From Aradus depressus (lineage: Eukaryota > Arthropoda > Insecta > Hemiptera > Aradidae): DNA of 64,000 nt. Positions 53,701 to 64,000 of the stretch are shown in pieces (positions within the stretch are counted from its first letter, which is position 1; every line of letters begins with the position of its first letter). A program made the position numbers and the translations under genes. Under the pieces are notes generated by a model. It ran no database searches, was not told the DNA's origin, and worked only from the letters and a program-made list of their open reading frames with translations. Where the stretch lies: assembly GCA_963662175.1 (NCBI GenBank), contig OY759215.1:47819213-47883212 (forward strand). The letters run 5' to 3'.

Positions 53701-55277
53701 CCATGAGTATTTTTCCAAAACAAACCGCATTGATCCAAAAAGAGGTACTGAATGGATGGTTGGGATGCTTAGAATAAGAGAGGAGATGATCCCTTTGTTC
53801 TTTGTCAAGAAGGGACTAAAAGAGAGACCTTTAATGTGCTGGCAACATCAATGGAGGAACATCACCAAAGGACAACTTACATTTTATCCCAACCAAGGAG
53901 ATTACTCCTATATATAATATCCCCTTCATAATCGCGAGACCTATATATACTATAGGTATAACTATATATTTTCTGAACAAAATGTATATTGTATAGATAT
54001 TAAGACTCCTATGTGGATTACTTAACTCATGCTCTGAACTCTCAGGAAAAGATTAAACAGACAGAGATAGTTATTTTGTTCCTTGCAAGCAACACTTTCG
54101 AAAAATGATGGAACATGCATAGAGACACATATCCACCGTCGTACTTTTCTATACCCAAAGTAGAAGGTACGAAATATGGCCTAGTGAAGGGCAGCGCCCT
54201 CTGAGCCCCTTTTAAACGTTTTCTTAATTAGTTTATGTCTTTCTTATAAAGAGTGAAAACTTTCATGTTTTGCAGACAGCCCCACTCGCCCTGATTGCTC
54301 CCACGATTAGCCATTGAAGAAACGTAGCAGAGATACTTCTCATGACACATAGATGGCTCTCTCTTGCTACCAAAATCTATAATACTGATTTTTGCCAGCG
54401 CTAACATGAGAAGTGTAAGTGTGGATATTTGAATATCCACCTACATATGAATTCGTATATGGATATATTCCAATATCGAACATTCCAATATCAACCACGG
54501 CAATCACGCATCCTATGAAATATTAAAAACTCCTCTTTTTATGTTACAAACCTCGTGTTTCACACAGACCTCAACATTTCATTTGTCAGCACCGAAGCCA
54601 AACAAAGATATAGTACAGAACACATATATTTTATAGTATTGTGCAGACGTATTATGTCTTTTGTTTACCATCTTACAATATTGTTCTCAAGTGGAGTTGG
54701 GTCAAAGTTGATGAGCAGTCGTTCCAATGCTCAAACACTCAAATAACTCTAACGTAGACAGTTATACTCCATATGAAGCACGTCACTTTCCAAGATTTCA
54801 CTACAGGTAAGATGTCAGAGCATAATACGTAGTACGGTACGCTTATGGTCTTCAAATAAAGGAACCCTTGAAAAATGAAAAAAAAAAAAAACTTTGTTAG
54901 AAATACCTCGTCAAGAACCTGAAAGTCAACCCATTCTGACTTCTGCGTGCAAAATTGGCCCTTTTACCTAGTAAAACCTCGGCTAAATCCGATGCCCGAT
55001 AGCCGCTTGCTTTGAGATCTGCAACATTTTGAGAGCCCGGCACTGCGCCGGGTCTTAAAATAACACCCTCGTTGTTTCCTGTTCAGAAAATGACAATAGC
55101 TACTTTTAACGTCCTGAGCCGCCAGACAATCTACACCGGAGTATTGGATTTTATAGCAAGGTACGCTGCTGGCAATTGGTGGCACCGCGTGATTCTGATG
55201 GAAGCCCAGAAACAGCCCTTTTAAGGGTTACGACTTAACAAACTGTCACAATGGATGCGCTACGGATGTTACCGGGG
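53701..55277. other. No gene recognised
   Basis: Frames at 54228-54440 (minus), 54555-54746 (plus) and 54964-55185 (minus) show no domain. A tract of 14 A lies at about 54878-54891. Confidence 0.35.
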
Positions 55278-55400
55278 GCCGAAGTATAAGGAAAGTTATG
55301 TAGTCTATCAAAAAGTCGATCCAGAGCTTTCATCGGAATTTCATGTTTTTCGAACTCTTTATTAGGCGACCTCGTAATTAAAATCACAATAGCTAAGTAT
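55278..55400. mobile_element. Long-TIR repeat end plus SINE scrap
   Basis: AAGTATAAGGAAAGTTATGT and TTTCATCGGAATTTCATG match the long-TIR family end. TTAGGCGACCTCGTAATTAA at 55362 resembles the 3' end of SINE family 1. Confidence 0.4.
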
Positions 55401-56248
55401 AATTTTTGAACAAATTTTTTAGACTCTGCGTTTTTGCTTAAGAGGACAGATAGGGCCCCATAGAATCCTAAAAATGAAAGTTGGCATAGAACAGTGTAAT
55501 ATGACGAAAAGAGCTAATATGCATGAAATTTGTATCTTTAATGTGTACATTTTTATCTGATTATCTCAGAAACAAGATTTTGTAGTGGTTTTCCTCTTGA
55601 AGTGAGCTGATCATTGTGTTCAATAACCCATAACACACATTGATTGCCGTCAAAACGATCAAAGAATACTGAATGGGTTGAAATAACATACACACTCTGG
55701 AACTAATTCGTAAACAGATTTGTATAGCATAAATGCTTTTCATAGCCTTAAGATTACCTGGAGGATTTCCCAGGCAACATACATAATATACGTAGGATGA
55801 GAGAGAGTGAGGGGTATTAGGTTTAAAGTTAGTCTTATTAAAACTTGTCAAAGACTGAGCGGGAGATATCCCGTCACCTTATCTCAACCAAGTTCTTAGC
55901 GACTACGTCAATAAGTTTCTTCTCCATATTCGCTAATGGAGTGAGTTATATCACTTTCAAAATTAGGTCTCAAAATGGAAAGTAATATGAGAAAGTCAAT
56001 AATTTGAGTTTCCAATTATGAATATTTCTAAATATAAGTTACTTCATGATAAGACGAAAAAAGTTAGAAGTTTATAAATACCAAAAAGTTCAGAAAGTTT
56101 ATAATTATCTTTATAAGTTACTTCAAAACATAATCAAACTTATCTTAGAAAAAGAAAAGCATTTATGACAGTTTGACTAACGATCCATGTGGGGCTTGGA
56201 AGAATTTTATAATATAGGATAATAGATCTAATGGTCTCTTGATCCCAA
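55401..56248. other. No gene recognised
   Basis: The minus frame 55561-55851 (96 codons) has no recognisable motif. Confidence 0.35.
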
Positions 56249-56505
56249 GGGCGGATCCAGGATGTTTATCACGAAGGGGGGGAGGGGACATTTAGTTGAT
56301 AGATTGAGTAACAGTCTGAGTCTGTAAACGAATGAAGTCATTAAAGTCTGTTCGCGCATCACTAGGACGTATTTTACAATTTAACGTGCATATTTCTTTA
56401 TCCATAACGAAACTGACTTATGAGCCTCTGCGCTACGAAGGGGAGGGGGGGGGGGGGGGGGGGGGGGGTAATTCTGCTTTTATCCCCCCCTTGTATCCGC
56501 CACTG
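56249..56505. mobile_element. hAT-like MITE with poly-G tract, copy 2
   Basis: Left end AAGGGCGGATCCAGGATGTT and right end CTTGTATCCGCCACTG are inverted relatives of a hAT terminal repeat. The body matches 11841-12111 (TATTTCTTTATCCATAACGA). A G tract of about 24 lies at 56446-56468. Confidence 0.7.
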
Positions 56506-56668
56506 CTTGTACCTTCACAACTCTTCTCGCTTCTCAATATTAAGATTGGTCGAGAAGGATTCATTCGTAAAGCAATAGATGGATCATCGAAAGACTGACA
56601 ATATGAAGACTTGAGGGGGCGCAGAAAGAGGCTAAAAAAATTCCCTCAAGGGGATAACATCTTAAAAT

Positions 56669-57190
56669 ATGTGATATGGCCATAACAGGACTTTCTTATA
56701 CCAACCACTTTTGTACATATCACTCTCTCTCCTCTCAATATCATTGAATACTGGCGTTACTGGGTATATGAAAGTAATGCGCTGTCGTCAGCGGTTTTCT
56801 TTGTTTCATTTAACAGCATGATTCTCTGAGTGAGGGAAAGAATGATCTGTACAAAAGTGGTTGGTATAAAGTCTTGATATGCCCACATATAAGTGGTAAG
56901 GATTAATTTTTCTATAGAACTAACCGTATTCGCGTAAATCAAACAAAAATGTATAAAATGTGTTTCAAAATGACATTTGAGGGCGGTTTGCGGTTAGCAC
57001 GAGTATCTCGCCAAAAAGAACAACCTATGGAAAAAAAGTACTGCATATTGAATGTGCCTTTCAGTTTTCGCTTCAACTTTTATTTGAAAAGATTTTTTAT
57101 TAGGTCATAAATATAAGCGATGTCTTGTAAAATGCACTTCGTGGTCTCAAATTTCATCTCAACTAATCAGATCTATGTCAGCACAATTGT
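56669..57190. mobile_element. MITE (GGACTTTCTTAT family), intact, plus block
   Basis: 56669-56890 has inverted ends of about 50 bp: GGACTTTCTTATACCAACCA and CTTTTGTACATATCACTC at the left, mirrored at the right (GATCTGTACAAAAGTGGTTG). The adjoining block 56895-57190 (TTTGAGGGCGGTTTGCGG, AACTAATCAGATCTATGTC) repeats that at 37770-38125. Confidence 0.8.
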
Positions 57191-57689
57191 TTCTGCATCA
57201 GATTGCTCACGAAGTTCCAATCTCATTCACAGACATAAGAAAGTGAAAACATCTAAATTGAAAACTGGAAAAAATAAATTTTTCTGAACTAATTGATATG
57301 TGTGACGTCAAAGGTGTGATTGCAGTTGTCCCAATGATACCTTGCCATAGGGAGTGTCGCTGGGGGGCCATGTTCGAGGGCAGCCGCGATTGTACAGGGT
57401 GACTAAAAACACACACGATATTAGCGGGTGTGATTTTTGACCCCCTGACCCTCTGAGAATGCTTGAGAGAAGTCGGTGTCACGGAGTAAAACGCTAAAAT
57501 TACAAAACCTCAAATTTAAAAGGACCCAAATTCAGGATTAAGTAAGAAAAAGGTTCCTTCCAATCTCATACCTTATAAAAACGTATAAAATTGTATCTCT
57601 AATTTTTATCAATTCAATAGTAAAATCAGCGTTTTATTGTATACGACAAAACCCAATCGTACGAGCGCAGAGAAAAAAAATCGTCCGTG
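57191..57689. other. No gene recognised
   Basis: TGTACAGGGTGACTAAAAAC near 57390 resembles one end of an IS630/mariner-like element but has no partner. The minus frame 57207-57482 has no motif. Confidence 0.35.
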
Positions 57690-58390
57690 AATCACTGGCA
57701 ATGTACTTCCCCAGCGCGAAAGCCCCCTCTAATCCTCCTCTCTCCTATGGTCGATTTGGCTGAAAATTAATTCAAAGATTTTTCAATAAAGTACACTATT
57801 ATTATTATATTATATATTATTATAACAAGAGTAAATTGAGATTTTATCATTTATCTTGTACGGAACATTGAACTCAGGGCTAATAGATGTAATTAAAGAA
57901 TTACTTTGTCTTTTACAAGTTAAAACTAATTTCACACCTAATCAATAATTGATTAGTATATGTATATTGACAATTTATGTTGAGCTTTACTAAACAAAGG
58001 CTTAGTATCTAAGTGCTGCCCGAAGTACAAACTTTACTGCGGGGCTTTAACAACTCACCTGGCACGTGTGCCAACAGAGGGCCTGCGAAACATTTTATCT
58101 GAGGTCGATCCGCACCAGAGGCAATCCTTGATGGGATGGATTTTTTTTTTATTCCCCAGCAATACGGAATAATGTATACAGGTCAGAAGTTTTTGTTCTT
58201 TCACAGGAATTTTATGTTTCCTTTTCCATCTCCTGATTTCAAAAATGAAAAAAAAAAAAAAAAGTTTATGGTGAATCACTAATAATGTACTTCCCCAGCT
58301 ATGTTTTTGGTCTCCCTCGAAAAGCCAAAAATCTATAGTTGACTTACATAGAGGCTTTTGAATCCTCATATTAAATTTTGTGTTGATATA
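57690..58390. mobile_element. Long-TIR dispersed repeat pieces
   Basis: 57693-57780 (CACTGGCAATGTACTTCCCC, GATTTGGCTGAAAATTAAT) and 58140-58390 (CCCCAGCAATACGGAATAAT ... AATGTACTTCCCCAGC ... ATAGAGGCTTTTGAATCCTC) are reversed pieces of the family. Between them lies AT-rich sequence. Confidence 0.5.
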
Positions 58391-58516
58391 TTTATTACAT
58401 TAATAAATTACTATACTTTTATTATTCCCAAGCTAGTCATTTATTTGTATGTTATCCTCAACCATAGTGCGTATTAACGTATGGCCCTCCATTTTCATTT
58501 CTATTATTTATACTAG

Positions 58517-58669
58517 GACAACAATTTTTCTGAAGGAACATTTCGGAAAAGATGCTACCAATGCCATGAACTTACTAAAATCAGGAGGCTCACCAAGTAC
58601 CGGTGTCAATCTTGTGGTCAGTTTCTATACCTCAGTCATTGTGCTTTTATATGGCCCGGAGTTGTTTAG
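58517..58669 (+). pseudogene. piggyBac-like transposase C-terminal cysteine-rich tail
   Basis: The frame reads EGTFRKRCYQCHELTKIRRL then TKYRCQSCGQFLYLSHC and stops at 58667-58669. The paired C-x2-C motifs with a final His/Cys, directly before a stop, resemble the cysteine-rich DNA-binding tail of piggyBac-family transposases. No catalytic region precedes it (a stop lies at 58514). The overlapping 76-codon frame 58449-58679 is a shadow. The family call rests on the cysteine spacing only. Confidence 0.5.
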
Positions 58670-58679
58670 CGACAAATAG

Positions 58680-59920
58680 CGATGAAGAATAAGAATCAAA
58701 ATAAAACCTGAATTTCTCACACTGGGAACACTAATTTTAAATATAATATTTTTATTCTGAATGTTCCTCATATATATATATTTTTTTTCTACTTCTCATT
58801 TTTTTAAAAGAATATAACTTTCAAATAAACATTTTTTTCATGTTTACTATTATTTTTCTCAATTCCATTCCAATCTACAACTATTAAAACTTATGATACT
58901 GCAAAAATTGTAAGGCGATCTGACAGATTCAGCGCGACTACGCGACAGGAGGGGGCGCTACTACCGGAGTGTTAAGTATGTGACATAAATTTACCAATAA
59001 CTTGTTTAGATTCTGTGTAAAGTCATTTATTCATTTATTATTCATTTCAATAAGTGACTATAATACCAAAACTCCGTAATATCAAGACCGCGGAACTACA
59101 TCTTAAACTGAAATTATCAAATGATTTAACATCCTAAAGCCCAGAGTCCCATAGAAAGGATATAAGGGTAATTTTAATTTAAACTCTCCATATCACTTAG
59201 GCATAGTAATAATATTAAAAATACGATAAACACAATGTACAGACTTGATAACTATTCAGGACAAAATAATTATATTTGGGAGCACGCACTAACCGTGTTG
59301 CGATTTGTTCTAGAATAACGTAAATACGCGGATTTGCCGGCAACTTCAGGTCTGTGTCTGGTACGCGGTATTGTTTCAATAGCGAAAACGAGGTTCTCTA
59401 TTGGCTATTTCAAATCGCGTGAGATCTAATATAAGCGAATCAGCTTTAGGAATCTGTTGGCGCGATATTTCAATTTTGCGACTTTTGCTGTTACGCGGTT
59501 TTTACAACCTGCTCTTACGCGGTCTTGAACTATCCCCTGAGTCAAGGACAGTGGTGTGGGGACAACTTCTATCTCAACAATACTTTCAGAGAGTACGCCA
59601 CGTTTTTGATGGTGAATGGTTGGCGTCATTGGCTACTTTTCTAAGATGGGCCTCAATTTCTGAATAGCTACAGTTACAGACTTGCTATGAAGCTGAAATG
59701 GGGCTTTGTTGGTTGTGCAGTGGATGGAGTGACAGGCTATTATCCTGAAAGGACGGAGGTATAGTGGACCGGCTATTACGTAACAGAGAGAGAGACGACG
59801 TTATAATTGTGTGCCCCTGATTTGATGCAAACTAAGTTCTAAGACAATTTTACTGACGGGCAACGCCGGAAATACCAGCTATCTGTATAAATAAAATTTA
59901 TCTATAGGTTACGTTAGGTT
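58680..59920. other. No gene recognised
   Basis: The plus frame 59401-59667 (88 codons) lies in a somewhat GC-richer stretch but has no motif. Confidence 0.35.
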
Positions 59921-60210
59921 TTATGACTCAAGCCCGGGCTTTAACTACGAAGTCATATCGCCTATTACCAGAGCGCTCTTTCGTCACTCTGGTGGACATG
60001 AGCCCGAAATTTTGTCTACCCTAAATTTTTATTCACTTAGGGTAGGGGTCTTTAACGAGTACCTGACATCGATCAGGCTCGGGACCATCGCTTAACATCC
60101 CATCCGAAGGACGGCGTGCTTCAATAAACTATGGGCCTCGTCCAGGTTTCGAATCCAACATCTTGAGCTCAGAAGGCAAGCACACATACCACTGAGCTAC
60201 CGGCGCCCTC
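59921..60210 (-). mobile_element. tRNA-derived SINE (family 1)
   Basis: Head GAGGGCGCCGGTAGCTCAGT at 60210, box B variant TTGGATTCGAAACC, most body blocks kept; the TTATTTTATCTGGGAGG block is deleted. Confidence 0.9.
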
Positions 60211-60221
60211 TACATAAATAA

Positions 60222-60390
60222 ATGATATCGCCATAACAGCGCTTTCTTATACTCACTTTGTTCCATTGTACACCGTAGTTCTTCAGTTAGGTACTTTCGA
60301 ATAACCAGTAATACCAATATGAAATAAATTCGGGAGGGGGGAGGGAGAGTGAGCCGCACAAAAGTTGTTGGTATAAGAAAGTCCTGATAT
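60222..60390. mobile_element. MITE (GGACTTTCTTAT family), short copy
   Basis: ATGATATCGCCATAACAGCG at the left and GGTATAAGAAAGTCCTGATA at the right are inverted. 169 bp, with internal deletion. Confidence 0.7.
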
Positions 60391-60957
60391 ATATATTTTT
60401 CATTGACCATGCCAATTAGATAAACAAATTGATAAATATATATATATAATTGTTATTATAAGTATTTACCATTTTAAAGAAGGTAAATTTTAGGTTAATA
60501 AAGGACAATAAAAATATTAGACCTAAAAAAAGCCATGTTCAAAAATATACATCTGTATCTTTTTTGGATTGTGGGGATAAAAGGGGGTAGGAAAAGCTAC
60601 GGTGATGTAAAAGAAAAAGTTATGTTTATTGGGGATGGGAGGGGTTGAGAAAAAGAGTTTTATTCCATTTTATTAAGAGTTTTATTTATATATTTAATCA
60701 GGTTCAGTTTAAGTAACAGAACGCTAAATGAATGCCGGGGAATGCCGAGTAAGCTGCTAGTATTATATTCTAAAAGAGCTAACTCTAATGATGTATCTAA
60801 GGACAAAGTAAACTGAAGAGGGCTGACGGTGTGTTGCAGGTGGAGGCTAAGTGGATGTCTGGGAGAGCTGAGAACAGGAACACCTTCCACAACACTAATC
60901 CCTTTCAGCCCTGGCTAGACCAACAACACCATGAAAGGTAACTAACTTGTTTGTTTT
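60391..60957. other. No gene recognised
   Basis: The minus frame 60660-60890 has no motif. Confidence 0.35.
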
Positions 60958-61250
60958 TGTGACTCATGCCAGGGCTTTAACTATGAGGTCATACTGTCTA
61001 CTACTAGAGCGCTCTTTCGTCACTCAGGTGGACATGAGCCTGACTCTACTCTGGGACTCCTAAATTTTGCTTTAGATGAGTATCGGACATTGCACAGACA
61101 TGGGACCATCGCTTAACGTTCAATCCGAAGGACGGCATGCTCAAGGTGCGTTTTCATTTAAGATGAAAATATTAAAGGCCTCAGCTGGGTTTCGAACACA
61201 CGATCTCAGCTCGTAAGCAGAAACGCTACCTCTGAGCTGCCGGCGCCCTT
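60958..61250 (-). mobile_element. tRNA-derived SINE (family 1)
   Basis: Head AAGGGCGCCGGCAGCTCAGA at 61250, box B TGGGTTTCGAACAC region altered, 3' part with GAGCGCTCTTTCGTCACTC kept. Confidence 0.88.
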
Positions 61251-61272
61251 TAACTCACTCATCAAATCCTTA

Positions 61273-61851
61273 AGTGCCCCAGAGACGATCAATTGAAATT
61301 GACAATTGCAATTGACAGTTTTATTGAAGGCGAGATTGATCACATCAATTCTAGTTTCTGTGTTCACCTTCAATAACTGAACAATTATTGTTCTGTTTTG
61401 ACGTAGTGTTCTCGCTGATATTTTAATTTGTTGATTATTAAAATTACATTTTTTATTTTAAAATGGTCTCGAACACAGACATAGGATTTCCTGCATTAAC
61501 TCTAGCCCTCTGCACTCTGAAGAAAGAAAATAGAAAGAGACGTTGGTCCAAAGAATGATATAAACTGAGAAGCCGTTTTACCCACGAAAATTTATTACGT
61601 ATCCTTCGAGAAACTGAACCCGAGCATTACAAACATTTTCTCAGATATTAACGAAACCACCTCACCAGAAACGACACTCATCTTTGCTGTCTGGCGAACA
61701 ACTGACGGAACGATTGTCAATTTGCTAGTTACACTATCAATCGCTGCAATCAATTGCTCTTATCACCGATCTTCAATCAAAATTTCTATCAATCGCCGTC
61801 ATTTATGTGACAATTGCAATTGTCAATTTTATTGATCGTCTCGGGGGCACT
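61273..61851 (+). mobile_element. PIF/Harbinger deletion derivative
   Basis: 579 bp with inverted ends AGTGCCCC(A/C)GAGACGATCAA continuing through TTGACAATTGCAATTG.CA, flanked by TTA on both sides (61270-61272 and 61852-61854), the target duplication typical of PIF/Harbinger. It keeps the 5' part of a transposase frame (61463-61651) and has lost the DDE core. Confidence 0.88.
61463..61651 (+). pseudogene. HARBI1-like transposase N-terminus
   Basis: ATG opens MVSNTDIGFPALTLALCTLK, then KENRKRRWSKE, an in-frame TGA, and YKLRSRFTHENLLRILRETE with PEHYKHFLRY to the stop. KRRWSKEWY....F.H..LL..L...EP..Y..FLR matches the RRW...L...L......Y.NFLRM pattern of Harbinger transposases. The TGA replaces the conserved Trp. 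Only the N-terminal helical part is left. Confidence 0.75.
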
Positions 61852-61854
61852 TTA

Positions 61855-62763
61855 GCTTCAATGTAAAACCTCTTATCACATCCACCACGATCTTTCGTGC
61901 GGCACCGTTCGCCAGTTCACCACATGGTGTTTCATGGCAACCTTCTTCACTAGAACAGTCCATCTCAGCCGTGGCGTTCCTCGTGATCTGGCTCCTTGGA
62001 CCTGAGCGTCATCCTTCTAAGGCTGTCTTTGAACGACTTCTTTTCACATGCCCACCGCATCCCCTGACCTCATGTCTGCTACTAGAGTCGGGTATTGACA
62101 GAAGATGTCCCTCAGCTTCTTGTTTGAGCTGATCCTCTACTCGAAGGATTTCTTGAACCTTGACCGGACCTGCTTTTTCCTTCAGCACTATATTTTCGAG
62201 CAAAAAGGAATAGCGATAAGGTGTTTGATTGTGGAAAATGGAACACAACTTAGGGCTGATCATTCGAGATATCTATGTCGTTTTCAATATTTATTAAAGA
62301 GCAATTGAATAAGTTGAAACAGTCACCCGAAGGTTAGTCATGTGGGTGGCTGAGACCCGACAATATCCGAGGATAGCCGATGTATGGGACCGAATCTCCG
62401 GTAAAATATTCCTAATATACTATAATATTTACTCATACAAAATACGTCTCCTTGTTTTTTACTTAACAAACCAAACATAGGCAGTTGAAATAACCTGACA
62501 TGGATAACCATAAAGTGAGGCTACCTCACTCCTGCGCTTTTGTTGGGAGCGGGGTACAGATAATCCTATTTTACTTCATCAGTAATTTACTTACTAATCC
62601 GTGTAAATTAACTACTTAAACTTCCCTGCATTTCCTAATTATATTCTACTTGATCAATCTAAATCCATTAATCTAGAGCTACAAAATTCTAAATCCTTCC
62701 CTGAATATAATATTTCTTTGATTTGACTTTGCTAATCCTTTGCTTGACTTAACTTGGCTTAAC
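61855..62763. other. No gene recognised
   Basis: Frames 62009-62263 (minus) and 62105-62308 (plus) overlap on opposite strands and neither has a motif. Confidence 0.35.
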
Positions 62764-63378
62764 AAGTCATAGTGATGTCATATTGAAGAAAAGGTCTTGA
62801 CCGACAGGTCTGGAAACCCAAGATATGGTCGAGCCATTAATATTGTTGAGTAACCTATCTGTCAAGCGATGAAATCGAGCAAAACAAATACTGACAGTTA
62901 CCATGAGATAAATATTTGGTGTGGGCAACACAGCACAGCCTCCTCTGATCCCCCCCCCCCCCCCCCCCCCCAAGTCATAGTGATGTCATATTGAAGAAAA
63001 GGTCTTGACCGACAGGTCTGGAAACCCAAGACATGGTCGAGCCGTTAATATTGTTGAGTAACCTATCTGTCAAGCGATGAAATCGAGCAAAAAAAATACT
63101 GACAGTTACCATGAGATAAATATTTGGTGTGGGCAGTACAGCACAGCCTCCTCTGATCCCCCCCCCCCCCCCCCCTCCAAGTCATAGTGATGTCATATTG
63201 AAGAAAAGGTCTTGACCGACAGGTCTGGAAACCCAATACATGGTCGAGCCGTTAATATTGTTGAGTAACCTATCTGTCAAGCGATGAAATCGAGCAAAAA
63301 AAATACTGACAGTTACCATGAGATAAATATTTGGTGTGGGCAACACAGCACAGCCTCCTCTGATCCCCCCCCCCCCCT
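62764..63378. repeat. 207-bp tandem triplication with poly-C
   Basis: Three nearly identical units starting at 62766, 62974 and 63181 (GTCATAGTGATGTCATATTG), each ending CTCCTCTGATC followed by a C tract of about 22, 17 and 12. Only a handful of substitutions separate the units. The minus frames 62767-62973 and 63182-63430 are repeat shadows. Confidence 0.95.
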
Positions 63379-63379
63379 C

Positions 63380-64000
63380 CAATTTAGCTGAAAATTGAAA
63401 GGTGTCGTCCTTTACGGGTGCTGGAGTCACATATAAAAATTCATGTCAATTCGTCATTGGCAGCTTTTAAGCTTTTCAAGTACGACCCCCTCCTCTAGTC
63501 TTACTCTTCCCTTTGACCGATTTTGCTGAAAATCAATAAATGTCTTCCTTCTACGATACTCGACATACATAAAAAATTTCATGACGATTTATTCATTCTA
63601 TCGGGAGTATTCGTATTCATATACACATAGACAGACAGACAATACGATACCTGATTATCAAGAAATCGGTCAAAAAGAAGGGGGGAAGGAATCGGGGTCT
63701 CAACTCAAAAATCCTAATAACTGCCGATATAATGCATGTATCAATTATATTTATTTATTTATTAATAAATAAATTTTTATTTATTAATAAATAAATTTAG
63801 TATGTGAATTCGAAAGTCCGTATGTAAGTCAACTCTTGATTTTTAGCCCAAACGGTTGACTGATATACCTAAAGAAAAGCAAAGTTGATTAATTCGTTCT
63901 GGGGAAGTACATTGCCGGCGATTCACCGACCTTTCTTCCATTCAAAAGATCGGAAAATCCGTTGTAAAACTTAACATCGAATTTCTGACCGATTACATAA
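63380..64000. mobile_element. Long-TIR dispersed repeat at the window edge
   Basis: Reversed unit 63380-63620 (TTTAGCTGAAAATTGAAAGG, TTGCTGAAAATCAATAAATG), then a forward unit (AATAACTGCCGATATAATGC), an ATTTATTTATTAATAAATAA inverted stretch (63750-63797), GGGGAAGTACATTGCCGGCG, and finally CGAATTTCTGACCGATTACA, which is the family's inverted end. The window stops inside or at this end. Confidence 0.6.

Noticed and set aside
57207..57482. 91-codon minus-strand frame near a TACAGGGTG end
   Set aside because: No transposase motif (no D..D..D/E pattern or WP.RSPD); the end has no partner.
58055..58369. 104-codon minus-strand frame
   Set aside because: Runs through long-TIR repeat pieces and a homopolymer-derived FFFFF stretch; no domain.

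Overview
The window looks like a repeat-dense, AT-rich invertebrate nuclear genome. The mix of a BEL/Pao LTR element, RTE-like and Jockey/CR1-like LINEs, hAT, PIF/Harbinger, piggyBac-like, pogo-like and IS630/mariner-like DNA transposon remnants, Penelope-like termini and two tRNA-derived SINE families suggests an arthropod. The species cannot be named from the sequence. There is no operon-like organisation and no intact host protein gene that I can support. Almost every reading frame above 60 codons is a transposon fragment, a tandem-repeat shadow or chance.

Layout. 1-2.8 kb: LINE 3' tails split by a young non-autonomous BEL/Pao element (370-1985; 456-bp LTRs, 5-bp target duplication). 3.07-11.07 kb: three neighbouring copies of one composite repeat, each carrying a 33/66-bp array and a C-rich ~143-bp array, with a tandem block built from SINE-body pieces between copies 2 and 3. 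11.8-18.4 kb: hAT-like and pogo-like MITEs, tRNA-Leu-like and other SINEs, a Gag-like fragment, an RTE-like remnant, a (TA)n tract and Penelope-like termini. 19.6-23.1 kb: a palindromic MITE, a 0.56-kb element with 38-bp inverted ends and a Harbinger-like reading frame, a duplicated LINE RT motif, and a SINE. 25.6-32.9 kb: an internally deleted LINE that keeps its PHD-finger ORF1 start, a Penelope-like foldback inside a SINE, a hAT deletion derivative inside a MITE (perfect 8-bp duplication), and an RTE pol remnant. 33-44.6 kb: SINEs, minisatellites, poly-C tracts and a candidate host first exon near 37.29 kb. 45-49.4 kb: two foldback elements with 14-bp duplications, LINE 3' ends, a fragment of the 18S rRNA 5' end, and a mariner-like transposase relic. 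50-64 kb: a GC-rich possible promoter, a 104-bp minisatellite, a piggyBac-like cysteine-rich tail, a Harbinger deletion derivative (TTA duplication), more SINEs and a 207-bp tandem triplication.

The most interesting signal is a family of Penelope-like termini carrying hammerhead-ribozyme-like cores (CTGANGA, stem II, GAAA, self-complementary stem III). They repeatedly occur as inverted pairs with cores inward and tails outward. Two insertions are bounded by exact 14-bp and one by a 12-bp target duplication, so the inverted pair appears to be the inserted unit. All parts interact as nested insertions rather than as a pathway.
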